A DNA stretch of 64,000 nt from Paludibacteraceae bacterium (GTDB taxonomy: Bacteria > Bacteroidota > Bacteroidia > Bacteroidales > Paludibacteraceae): contig JAKSNF010000001.1 in assembly GCA_024400115.1 (NCBI GenBank), positions 62,001 through 126,000 on the forward strand. Reading direction: 5' to 3'. How positions within the stretch are numbered: the stretch's first letter is position 1; every line of letters begins with the position of its first letter. Position numbers and translations under genes: made by a program. Below are positions 1 to 7,206 of the stretch, piece by piece. Below the pieces are notes generated by a model that saw nothing but the letters and a program-made list of their open reading frames with translations, was not told the origin of the DNA and ran no database searches.

Positions 1-1
1 T

Positions 2-226
2 GCAGTAAGCGAGGCGGAGGAGTACGAATCCAAGCGTGATGCTGTGGCTGAAATAACGGGACAGATTGCCGAAAACATTCGGCAAATCGGTATGGCATGT
101 GATACTTTGTTAAACTATACATTACGTGCGGAATCAGAAATAAATAATCAAGGACGCAATGCTGTGTCAGCTATTGATAGAGTTATTGTTGTTGCTCGAC
201 AATATATAGCAAGGAGGTTAACATGA
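2..226 (+). CDS. Small helical protein, 5'-truncated, function unknown
   Basis: The frame is open from base 2, so the true start lies outside the window. The visible 74 residues are rich in Ala, Glu, Arg and Ile, have no membrane segment and look like one or two amphipathic helices. The stop overlaps the next start (ATGA, 4 bp), so the genes are translationally coupled. A GTG at 44 could serve as a start, but the open frame upstream reads equally like protein. I do not recognise the family. Its place beside a second small helical protein and a membrane protein suggests a shared envelope-associated operon; that is inference. Confidence 0.6.
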   Translation, partial: AVSEAEEYESKRDAVAEITGQIAENIRQIGMACDTLLNYTLRAESEINNQGRNAVSAIDRVIVVARQYIARRLT

Positions 227-465
227 GTCAACTAATGTCTGCGGTACAAAATGTGCAATCGGTTGCACAAAGTTTTGATAAAGCATGGAATGATGTGAGT
301 GGGATATGGGATGATAGTGTGGCTCAAACTTTTCATAGTACATATATTTCGCCTTTATCGTCCGAAATGGGATTGTACATCTCACGTGCTAATGCCAATG
401 CCAGAGACATAGAACAATATCAAAGCGAGGTGCAAGAGTTAGCACAGCAATTAGATAGGATATAA
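223..465 (+). CDS. Small helical protein, WXG100-like shape, function unknown
   Basis: This 80-residue protein is probably a helical hairpin. A central Trp is followed by an Asp pair, then Ala and Phe (WDDSVAQTF) and a second helix. That layout recalls WXG100/ESAT-6-like proteins, but the diagnostic W-x-G is absent, so the likeness is only in size and pattern. It has no signal peptide or membrane segment. An AAGGAGG at 211-217 sits 5 nt before the ATG. Such a strong Shine-Dalgarno is unusual in Bacteroidota and confirms the start. It overlaps the upstream gene by 4 bp and is followed after 19 bp by a membrane protein gene. Confidence 0.65.
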   Translation: MSQLMSAVQNVQSVAQSFDKAWNDVSGIWDDSVAQTFHSTYISPLSSEMGLYISRANANARDIEQYQSEVQELAQQLDRI

Positions 466-484
466 ATAATAAATAAGCACTAAT

Positions 485-1372
485 ATGAAAGAATTTTTCA
501 GTCAATTTATGTTTACTTTACGGATGGCAGGATGCTTTGTTTTGCTAATTGTATGCGCTGCGGCCATCCAGAATTTTTCTCCAGAAGTGGTAGAATATCT
601 TTATGGAGATGATGTAGAGAAAGGTGGAATGGGGTTAGAAATATTTGCCATCCCTTCTATATTGGCCTTGATATTGGGTTTTATGACTAAATTAGGAACC
701 AATAAATATTCCATCTTGGTTTTTGGATTAGCAATGCCTATTGTGTTTATTATATCTATCTGGCTTTGGGAATTATTAGGTCTTGCATTGTTGGCTATTT
801 GTTTTTTATTCGCTATATTAGGATATATGAATGAAGTAGAAGCGGCCTATTATTCAGATAATGTGGTGTTGCGAGGTTGGCCAATAGTTATTGCGATACT
901 TTATCTTATTATGCGTATTGCTGGTGCAAACATATTGGGAGGGCATGTTGGTGTGTTGGATTTGGCTTTTATGGTTGTGTTTATTGCGTTGACTTTGATT
1001 TTTGAGTGGATAACCAATGAGAAAGATGATGAGGTTAGTACAGTTTTCTTAGGATTAGTGTTAGTGGTTACTTGCTTCGTCTGTATTCAAATTTTCTCGG
1101 ATAGAAACTTTATGCCCAGACCAAGTCGTCAAACTGCGGCGCAAATAATGGAACAAAACGCAGAATCGTATGTATGTACAGCTAAGAGTTTGAATGTACG
1201 AACTAGTCCGTCAGCCAATGGATATGTATTAGGAAAACTAAATAAAGGTGATGTGATTAAAGTCTATTCAATAGATGACGATTTTGCAGAGATTAGTTAC
1301 CAAGGTACTAAGTGCTATGTTAGTTCTAAGTACATTCAAAAAACCAATAATCCGACGAATCCCATTGAATAG
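485..1372 (+). CDS. Polytopic membrane protein with C-terminal SH3b domain
   Basis: The 295-residue protein has about seven hydrophobic segments (near residues 13-29, 51-66, 76-92, 95-113, 129-147, 156-174 and 185-204). A soluble C-terminal domain spans about 228-287. That domain matches the bacterial SH3 (SH3b) pattern: the LNVRTSPS motif, a glycine turn, then LNKGD and a conserved closing Tyr-Val-Ser. SH3b domains usually bind peptidoglycan or peptides; binding here is inferred. It follows the two small helical genes in one direction and probably ends that operon. I cannot assign a function. The start is the first ATG and gives a plausible first membrane segment. Confidence 0.75.
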   Translation: MKEFFSQFMFTLRMAGCFVLLIVCAAAIQNFSPEVVEYLYGDDVEKGGMGLEIFAIPSILALILGFMTKLGTNKYSILVFGLAMPIVFIISIWLWELLGLALLAICFLFAILGYMNEVEAAYYSDNVVLRGWPIVIAILYLIMRIAGANILGGHVGVLDLAFMVVFIALTLIFEWITNEKDDEVSTVFLGLVLVVTCFVCIQIFSDRNFMPRPSRQTAAQIMEQNAESYVCTAKSLNVRTSPSANGYVLGKLNKGDVIKVYSIDDDFAEISYQGTKCYVSSKYIQKTNNPTNPIE

Positions 1373-1480
1373 AATACAATAGTAGGTATTCATTTTATTT
1401 CTGTCCGCGAAAATTCATGGCAAAATTGTAACCTGCTGAATTATAGAACTATAATTACGTGGCAATAGTATAGGGAATTC

Positions 1481-1523
1481 GGGAAAAGTCGGGAATTTCC
1501 CGAAAGTTCCCGGAAATTCCCGC
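1481..1523. repeat. 10-bp-period palindromic repeat block
   Basis: Five successive words of 10 bp carry GGGAA or its complement TTCCC. Bases 1490-1522 form a 33-bp near-perfect palindrome. The words alternate strand, so the block can form several alternative hairpins or present spaced symmetric protein sites. Confidence 0.75.
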
Positions 1524-1583
1524 CTATATGTTTCGTTCTTTTAGCCCGGCATTTTATGCCGCACTTGATTATAGTGTTCTTTC

Positions 1584-1620
1584 GCAAAGATTCGCAATCT
1601 TTGCTTCCCCCTTTAGGGGG
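1584..1620. other. Two adjacent short hairpins
   Basis: GCAAAGATT and AATCTTTGC (1584-1592 and 1596-1604) pair perfectly around a CGC loop. They are followed by CCCCC-TTTA-GGGGG at 1607-1620. There is no T tract after either, so an intrinsic terminator is not supported. The upstream operon may still end nearby. Confidence 0.5.
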
Positions 1621-1636
1621 TTAGGGGGCTTCCAAA

Positions 1637-1680
1637 GTCCCAACATTGTCCCAACATAGTCCCAACATTGTCCCAACTTT
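1637..1680. repeat. 11-bp tandem repeat, four copies
   Basis: Four contiguous copies of GTCCCAACATT (variants ATA and TTT at the end) with an exact 11-bp period. Confidence 0.9.
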
Positions 1681-1787
1681 TAAGACCTATGCATGGTACT
1701 TGTCAGCAATATCAATGTAATAATTGTATCGGTAGTAGAACGATAGTACACTATACTGTCCCCATAGGGTGGTTGTACTATCTTCTC

Positions 1788-1863
1788 CGCGTTATTACCG
1801 CGTTATTACCGCGTCCGTCAAGACCCTTGCAAGACCCTCGGGTGACCCTCGGCCAAGTCTCGC
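1788..1863. repeat. Consecutive 11-bp tandem arrays with two different words
   Basis: Two copies of CGCGTTATTAC and a partial third are followed without gap by four degenerate copies ending in CCTTGC, CCTCGG, CCTCGG and TCTCGC. All keep an 11-bp step even though the word changes. Confidence 0.85.
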
Positions 1864-1870
1864 TCAAATA

Positions 1871-1999
1871 ATGGCAGAGAGGGCAATTGCGCAGCAGAAA
1901 GAGGCAGACCGACGATTGGCAGAGGAGCACGACAAACTAGCGAACACGCCGGAGGCTTTAGCCGCTCGCGACCGAGTTTTAGCCAAATTTTGTAAATAA
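1871..1999 (+). CDS. Doubtful mini-gene: 42-residue charged helical peptide
   Basis: An ATG at 1871 opens a 42-residue frame rich in Ala, Glu, Arg and Asp, which would form a single charged helix. It begins where the 11-bp arrays end, and its stop abuts the -33 element of the thiE promoter. The composition looks like protein, but no promoter, ribosome site or known family supports it. It may be the 3' remnant of a degraded gene. Confidence 0.25.
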   Translation: MAERAIAQQKEADRRLAEEHDKLANTPEALAARDRVLAKFCK

Positions 2000-2000
2000 A

Positions 2001-2032
2001 TTTGCACAATTCAGAAAAAAGCAGTACCTTTG
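2001..2032 (+). promoter_or_regulatory. Bacteroidota-type promoter for thiE
   Basis: TTTG (2001-2004), then a 20-bp spacer, then TACCTTTG (2025-2032). This fits the Bacteroidota sigma consensus. Transcription should start about 7 bp downstream, roughly 34 nt before the thiE start. No TPP riboswitch pattern fits in that short leader. Confidence 0.85.
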
Positions 2033-2072
2033 CACGCAAATAGAAACGCTTATTAACTTTTAACTCACTAAC

Positions 2073-2732
2073 TTGAAAACTTCTTTTCACTTTACACGGC
2101 TTGCCGATCGCGCCCTTCAGGGCAGAGAACTTTCCACTTTAAACTTAGTAACTGATGGTTGTCATACAACCGAGCAGTTACTCCGCATCGTCAAAGATGC
2201 GGTACGCGGCGGCGTGACCATGGTGCAACTGCGCGAGAAGACGGCAGATACACGCACTTTCTTGGAGCGCGCTTGGGCACTCAAGCGTCTCTTGCAAGGA
2301 ACAGGTGTGCCACTCATCATCAACGACCGCGTTGACATCGCCTTGGCAGTGGATGCCGATGGTGTCCATTTGGGTCAGTCGGATATGCCGGTGGACATAG
2401 CGCGTCGTCTTTTAGGGGCGGATAAGATTATCGGTCTGTCCGTAGAGAACATCGAACAAATAGACCAAGCCAACACTTTAGATATACAGTATATCGGTAT
2501 CTCTCCTATCTTTGCTACGCCCACGAAGACGGACACCAAAGCGCCTTTCGGCTTAGAGGGGGCGCGACAAGCCGTCAAAAGAAGCAAGCACCCTACAATC
2601 GGTATTGGCGGTATCAATGCCTCTAATATCGCTGCCGTTCGGGCTACGGGATTAGACGGCGTGGCCGTGGTGAGCGCCATCATGTCTGCCCCCAACCCTC
2701 AACGCGCAGCACGGGATTTGGTTAGTGGTTAG
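2073..2732 (+). CDS. thiE: Thiamine phosphate synthase
   Basis: ThiE joins HMP pyrophosphate to the thiazole phosphate to make thiamine phosphate in the cytoplasm. This 219-residue TIM-barrel protein shows the family motifs QLREK (52-56), NDR (84-86), DGVHLGQ (96-102), GISPIFATPTK (142-152) and GIGG (177-180). Family homology begins only near residue 22. The first 22 codons, from a TTG start, are built from a 7-bp-period sequence and are probably not ancestral. No better in-frame start is visible. The stop codon lies inside a 7-bp repeat array shared with the end of tolC. thiD lies 7 kb away, so the pathway genes are scattered. Confidence 0.9.
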   Translation: MKTSFHFTRLADRALQGRELSTLNLVTDGCHTTEQLLRIVKDAVRGGVTMVQLREKTADTRTFLERAWALKRLLQGTGVPLIINDRVDIALAVDADGVHLGQSDMPVDIARRLLGADKIIGLSVENIEQIDQANTLDIQYIGISPIFATPTKTDTKAPFGLEGARQAVKRSKHPTIGIGGINASNIAAVRATGLDGVAVVSAIMSAPNPQRAARDLVSG

Positions 2733-2761
2733 AGGTTAGAGGTTAGAGGTTAGTGGTTAGA
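2720..2761. repeat. 7-bp tandem array (GGTTAGA), six copies
   Basis: Six contiguous copies of GGTTAGA or GGTTAGT lie between the convergent thiE and tolC genes. The array contains the TAG stop of thiE (2730-2732) and the TAA stop of tolC (2757-2759, minus strand). Confidence 0.95.
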
Positions 2762-4142
2762 GGACTTGGGAGCGATGTAGGGCAATACAATGCTGAATCT
2801 GCGTATCAATCAGAGCCGTTTGCGCTTTTTGATAAAGCGTCTGCGCTTCCATCAGTTCCGTTATCGAACATAATCCTGCCTGATAACTCTCTTGCGCTAA
2901 CTCGTAATTACGACGAGCCAATTCGGCAGAAGACTCCATCTGCGTTAATAACGCCCCTGTCTTATGTACCGCATTGACCGCTTGCTGATGACGCAAAACG
3001 AGTTTCTCACCCAAATCACGCTGCTGCAACTGCGCCTGCTCAATGGCATAACGCCCTTCCTTCAGTTTATGCGCCGTCTCCCACCAACCGGTCAAAGGTA
3101 TCTGCACGGACGCAAAGAGTAAACCATTATGCTTCCAACCATCGTTCCGCAAGTCAACGCCCTCCACGTGCATGATATTGCCGTAATTATACGACCCACC
3201 CAAGATAACGTGCGGCAAAGCGTCGGCTAAGTCCATGCGACGACGCAACTGAGCCGCCTTAACGCCGGCGTCTAAGAGAGCGGTCTCCGGTAGAGAAGCC
3301 TCCTGCTCCCCTGAAGGGGAATTGATAGAGGATACGGAAGAAAGGATAAAGGAGGAAGGATGGAGGATGAGGGAGTCGAGGCCGATGGATTGGGCTAAGG
3401 CACGAGAGGCAAGGTCGAGACCATCGGTGAGTTGAATCTGCATCGCCTCTAACTCGTTCCGCTTGAGTTGAACACGAAGAAGGTCGTTGTCAATGGCTAA
3501 TCCCGCCTCCACGGCTTGCTGCACATTAACCTCAATCGTATCCAGTAACGCCTTGGTAGCATCAATCAGTTGCTGTTTGGCTTGCAGATTGACCACAAGC
3601 CAATAACTCTCCTCCACTTGTAAGAGCACATCGCGCTCTTTAATCTGCGCTTGGTACTGAGCCGCCTCAACTCCTACCTTAGCCAGTTGGTTACCGGCTA
3701 CAATCTTACCTCCCATATAAACCGGTTGCACCGCCATGACACCCGCCACGGCTCCGTTGCGGAACATAGCAAAAGCGTCGTTCAGTCCTAACGTCTCGCC
3801 ATAAGCGGTATAAAGGCTATTGAGTAAGTCACGGGCTTGTGCGTTAGCCAATTCGTTAGGATTAAGGTCTAACAAGGGCTGTAAGGCATGATAACCGCCC
3901 GCCAAACCGCTGATTTGAGGAAAGTACTTCGTTCGCGCTTGATTACGCACCTCTTGCGCTTTCTTAACTTCTAACTGCGCTGATAAGATCTCAGCGTTAT
4001 TGCGTTGGGCAAGTGCCAAACACGAATCCAAGGTCAGTTCCTGTCCCATGACACACAAAGGACAAAGGAGGAAGGATAAAGGATAAAGGATGGAGGATGA
4101 AGGATGAAGGAGGAAGGATAATATTTTTTTAGTCTTTTGCAT
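2757..4142 (-). CDS. tolC: TolC-family outer membrane efflux protein
   Basis: The outer-membrane channel of a tripartite RND efflux pump. The 461-residue protein has two outer-membrane efflux repeats with long coiled-coil helices after an N-terminal signal peptide ending near VMGQE. The start at 4142 (ATGCAAAAG) overlaps the end of acrB by 14 bp, which fits translational coupling; the frame is open further upstream but would read through acrB. The signal peptide core is encoded by nine 7-bp repeats (4060-4122). A second 7-bp array (3330-3378) encodes a Ser/Leu/Ile-rich insert near residues 256-271, between the two halves. Partners are the acrA and acrB products upstream. Confidence 0.9.
   Translation of the reverse strand: MQKTKKILSFLLHPSSSILYPLSFLLCPLCVMGQELTLDSCLALAQRNNAEILSAQLEVKKAQEVRNQARTKYFPQISGLAGGYHALQPLLDLNPNELANAQARDLLNSLYTAYGETLGLNDAFAMFRNGAVAGVMAVQPVYMGGKIVAGNQLAKVGVEAAQYQAQIKERDVLLQVEESYWLVVNLQAKQQLIDATKALLDTIEVNVQQAVEAGLAIDNDLLRVQLKRNELEAMQIQLTDGLDLASRALAQSIGLDSLILHPSSFILSSVSSINSPSGEQEASLPETALLDAGVKAAQLRRRMDLADALPHVILGGSYNYGNIMHVEGVDLRNDGWKHNGLLFASVQIPLTGWWETAHKLKEGRYAIEQAQLQQRDLGEKLVLRHQQAVNAVHKTGALLTQMESSAELARRNYELAQESYQAGLCSITELMEAQTLYQKAQTALIDTQIQHCIALHRSQVL
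3330..3378. repeat. 7-bp tandem array inside tolC
   Basis: Seven words of 7 bp (GGATACG, GAAGAAA, GGATAAA, GGAGGAA, GGATGGA, GGATGAG, GGAGTCG) lie in frame in the tolC coding region. The length of 49 bp is not a multiple of three, so the flanking frame must have adjusted. Confidence 0.85.
4060..4122. repeat. 7-bp tandem array (GGATAAA/GGATGAA), nine copies
   Basis: Nine contiguous 7-bp words related to GGATAAA, GGATGAA and GGAGGAA lie in the 5' end of tolC, on the opposite strand to the gene. They encode the hydrophobic core of its signal peptide. The same words recur at 14344-14392. Confidence 0.95.
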
Positions 4143-7100
4143 AAAATTTCCAATAAGCGATAGGTAAAATAGTAACAACGAGCGGCAGGGTGAAGATGGT
4201 TCCGAAGCAAATGACCACACCCATCGGCATCCACAGACTGGTGCGAGCAATAATCATCGGAATAACGCCCAATGCCGTAGTGGCAGAGGTAAGGAAGATA
4301 GGACGCATACGTCTTATTCCGGCTTGGAAAGCAGCGTCTCTACCACTCATATGCTGCTTAACACGCAGTTCTTCTGCGTACTCGTACATGATAATAGCGT
4401 TCCTCACAATAACGCCAATGAGGGACACAATACCCAAGATAGCAGTGATAGAGAAATCGACCATACCAAAGATTCGCATGCCTAAGAAAGCACCAAAGAG
4501 CGTGAGCAATGCCGACGAGAGCGTCAATAACGAGAGCGACAGTTTACCAAAGTGGTAAAGGAGCACAAAGAACATAACGAGCAAGGCACCAATGATACTG
4601 TAAATAGCTTGCGGGATGATGATTTTGTTCTTTCCTGTCAAACCATCGTTAAAGATAGTCACGTGCTTGTCAATGCCCTGCTGTTCTATCCAGCGTTGCA
4701 CTTTCTTTTGCACCTTAGGTTCGGAAGCATTGCCCTTCAAATCGCAGCCGATGGTGATAGTCGGTACACCATTGATATGTCCGATGGTGGCGTGGTGCCA
4801 TTCGGGTTCGATAGTGGCTATCTGCCGTAACGGAACACTAACACCCGGGTAGATAGTGGGCACTAACACATCCTCTAACTGCTTATAATCGAGTGTATCT
4901 ATCCCCGACGCTCGCAGCACAACCGGAACGGCGTTGTTCTGCTCATAGAAAGTGGTTATCGTCTGTCCGTTAAAGATATTGCTTAGATAAAGCGACATAA
5001 ACGTCTGACTGACTCCTAATCGCGCCGCCTCGTCGGCATTAAGACGAATACGAACGGAAGGACGCGTCTCGTCATAATTGCTGTGCACCCACATCAGTTC
5101 GGGACAAGACATCATAAACTGCTTAATCGAATCGGCATAAGGTTCAATGTCCTCAATCTTCGGACCTTGCACACAGACTTCAAAGGGGTTATTGCATATC
5201 TGATAATCCATCTGTTTGAAGCGTGCATAAGCATTGGGGAAAGCGTTCTCAAATCGTTCCGTATAGTCCTTGAGCACCTGCTCCGTAGCCTTGTTAGAGG
5301 TGGTGTTGACAATGAGCTGAGCATAATTGGTCATAGGCATCTGAGGCGCATAAGCAGCGTGGAAACGCGGAGAAGACATGCCCACAAAAGAGGTCACATT
5401 AACCACCCGCGGGTCAGCATTGAGCACCCGTGCCAACGAATCGGCTACGATACCCGATTCGGCAACCGAACATCCCTCCTTCAAATGTATCTCTACGGCA
5501 AAGCAACTGCGGTCTGCCTTAGGCAACATCTGCACGTTCATGCTAAGGAAGAGAACCAGTCCTATTGCCATCAGTCCGAAAGTGAGTACAAGCGTAGTGA
5601 CCGGAATACGGAAAACCAAGCGAAGCACTTTCTCATAAGCATGCTCCAGTTTGCCAAAGAACCAGTTCTGTCCTCGTTCAAAGAAATTGACTTCGCCCTC
5701 CTTCTGCCGTTTGATAAAACGTGTACTGAGGTAAGGAGTGACATAAAAAGCATAGAAGAAACTGGCCATCAACGCGAACATAACTGCCCAAGGGAAGTCC
5801 TTAACGAACTCGCCCATCAGACCATCTAAGATCATCTTCATGGGGAAGAACATACCGAAGATACTGACGGTAGCAATGAGGGTTGGCACATAGAGTTCTT
5901 TGGCTTGCGTAGCCGCCGAGAACCAACGCGAATGACCCGTCTGCAAGGTATTGCAGTAACCATCCACCACGATGACGGAGTTATCCACTATCATACCCAA
6001 AACCACAATGAGGGCAGCCAACGTAACGGTGTTAAGTTCGAGGCCGAAGATATACATCACGCCTATCGTGATAGCCGTACAGATAGGTACACCCGTGGAC
6101 GCTACCACCGCTGTCTTGAGCGGGAAGAGCAATAGCATAACCGCAACCACAACAAGAATACTGATAAGGATGTCCTTCAAGAACGAGACTACCGAATCAT
6201 TCACCACCTTGGGTTGGTCGGTAACACGGTGCATTCGTACATCTGCCGGCAGTTCGGCAGCGGCGATGGCTAATTGCTTATCCACCTCGTCTCCGAATTG
6301 GACGATGTTATGTCCGGGTTGCATCTCGATAGAAAGCATTACCGCAGACGCCCTATCTTGCTCATAGTAATCTATATAAGAGCCTTCCTTATATTCCCGC
6401 TGAATAGTGGCTATATCCTTCAACCGAACCGTGCTCTGCGTGACAGGATCAGTATAAACAATCTGTTCCGCTATCTCGTATTCCGAATCAAAGGGTATAT
6501 CTATATGCAATTGCGTATGCCCAGCCGCAGCACCTGTGGTGCCGGAGACGGTTCTCAGTCCCTGCGTGGCGAACATAGCGAAAAGCGATTTCTGGTCAAT
6601 GCCGTAACGGGCTAACTGCTTAATATCCACATCTACCACAATCTGCTCCGTCTGCTCACCAAGAATCTTAATCTTGCCCATCTCAGGAATAGTGCGCAAG
6701 TGATTACTTATCGTTTTAGCATAAGCATTCAGTTCACGCGGGTTATGGTCCTCACTCTCAATGGCAAGTAACATCGACGACGTATTACCAAAATCGTCTA
6801 TGACCGCGACGGCGAGTACACCTTGGGGCAGTTTGGTCTTTTTGACCATGTCCAGTCCGGTTCTAATCTTTGCCCACACTTCGTCCTTACGTTTGACGGA
6901 CTGGTTGAGTTCCGTAATGATATAAACGACCCCGTCCTTGGAGGTGGAATAAGTAAATTCCTTATTGATCTCCTCGTACGAGAAAAGACATTCCTCCAAC
7001 GGATAGGTCACTTGCTGCTCTATCTCCTGCGCTGTCGCGCCGGGGTAGATAGCAGCTACAACGGCTTGACGAATAGTTACTTGCGGGAACTCGTCTTTGT

Positions 7101-7206
7101 TCATCTGGACGAGGGCGTAGATGCCAAATAGGCATAGTACAGCCACCACAAAGAAGACCATCCGGTGGCTCCGCATTGCCGCTTCTATATGATTGCGCGT
7201 TTTCAT
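4129..7206 (-). CDS. acrB: RND-family efflux transporter, inner membrane pump
   Basis: A proton-driven RND (HAE1/AcrB-type) pump that moves drugs or hydrophobic molecules across the envelope with AcrA and TolC. Its 1025 residues match the family length. It has an N-terminal helix (residues 15-33), a large periplasmic loop, helices from about 345, a second periplasmic loop from about 560, and C-terminal helices. The proton-relay Asp in transmembrane helix 4 is present (D408 in GMIVDNSVIVVDG). It overlaps acrA by 4 bp (ATGA) upstream and tolC by 14 bp downstream, so the operon is tightly coupled. The substrate cannot be read from sequence. Confidence 0.93.
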   Translation of the reverse strand: MKTRNHIEAAMRSHRMVFFVVAVLCLFGIYALVQMNKDEFPQVTIRQAVVAAIYPGATAQEIEQQVTYPLEECLFSYEEINKEFTYSTSKDGVVYIITELNQSVKRKDEVWAKIRTGLDMVKKTKLPQGVLAVAVIDDFGNTSSMLLAIESEDHNPRELNAYAKTISNHLRTIPEMGKIKILGEQTEQIVVDVDIKQLARYGIDQKSLFAMFATQGLRTVSGTTGAAAGHTQLHIDIPFDSEYEIAEQIVYTDPVTQSTVRLKDIATIQREYKEGSYIDYYEQDRASAVMLSIEMQPGHNIVQFGDEVDKQLAIAAAELPADVRMHRVTDQPKVVNDSVVSFLKDILISILVVVAVMLLLFPLKTAVVASTGVPICTAITIGVMYIFGLELNTVTLAALIVVLGMIVDNSVIVVDGYCNTLQTGHSRWFSAATQAKELYVPTLIATVSIFGMFFPMKMILDGLMGEFVKDFPWAVMFALMASFFYAFYVTPYLSTRFIKRQKEGEVNFFERGQNWFFGKLEHAYEKVLRLVFRIPVTTLVLTFGLMAIGLVLFLSMNVQMLPKADRSCFAVEIHLKEGCSVAESGIVADSLARVLNADPRVVNVTSFVGMSSPRFHAAYAPQMPMTNYAQLIVNTTSNKATEQVLKDYTERFENAFPNAYARFKQMDYQICNNPFEVCVQGPKIEDIEPYADSIKQFMMSCPELMWVHSNYDETRPSVRIRLNADEAARLGVSQTFMSLYLSNIFNGQTITTFYEQNNAVPVVLRASGIDTLDYKQLEDVLVPTIYPGVSVPLRQIATIEPEWHHATIGHINGVPTITIGCDLKGNASEPKVQKKVQRWIEQQGIDKHVTIFNDGLTGKNKIIIPQAIYSIIGALLVMFFVLLYHFGKLSLSLLTLSSALLTLFGAFLGMRIFGMVDFSITAILGIVSLIGVIVRNAIIMYEYAEELRVKQHMSGRDAAFQAGIRRMRPIFLTSATTALGVIPMIIARTSLWMPMGVVICFGTIFTLPLVVTILPIAYWKFYAKD

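Larger units (their letters stand above)
1373..2000. other. Long gene-free spacer packed with short periodic repeats
   Basis: About 630 bp without a convincing gene. It holds a 10-bp-period palindromic block (1481-1523), two simple hairpins (1584-1604 and 1607-1620) and three different 11-bp-period arrays (1637-1680, 1788-1819 and 1820-1863). At its end is a short charged reading frame (1871-1999). The thiE promoter follows directly. No tRNA or riboswitch pattern is visible. Confidence 0.7.

Noticed and set aside
1607..1620. Intrinsic terminator for the SH3b operon
   Set aside because: CCCCCTTTAGGGGG is followed by TTAGGGGG, not a run of T.
1637..1680. CRISPR array
   Set aside because: The unit is 11 bp with no spacers, and no cas gene is in the window.
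1668..1871. A 67-codon open frame across the 11-bp arrays
   Set aside because: The peptide derives from repeat words and has no protein-like pattern.
2033..2072. TPP riboswitch before thiE
   Set aside because: The leader is only about 34 nt, too short, and no CTGAGA-type core is present. The region before thiD (9713-9717) is also too short.
5083..5829. A 248-codon open frame on the plus strand
   Set aside because: It is antisense to acrB, has no recognisable motif and no promoter.
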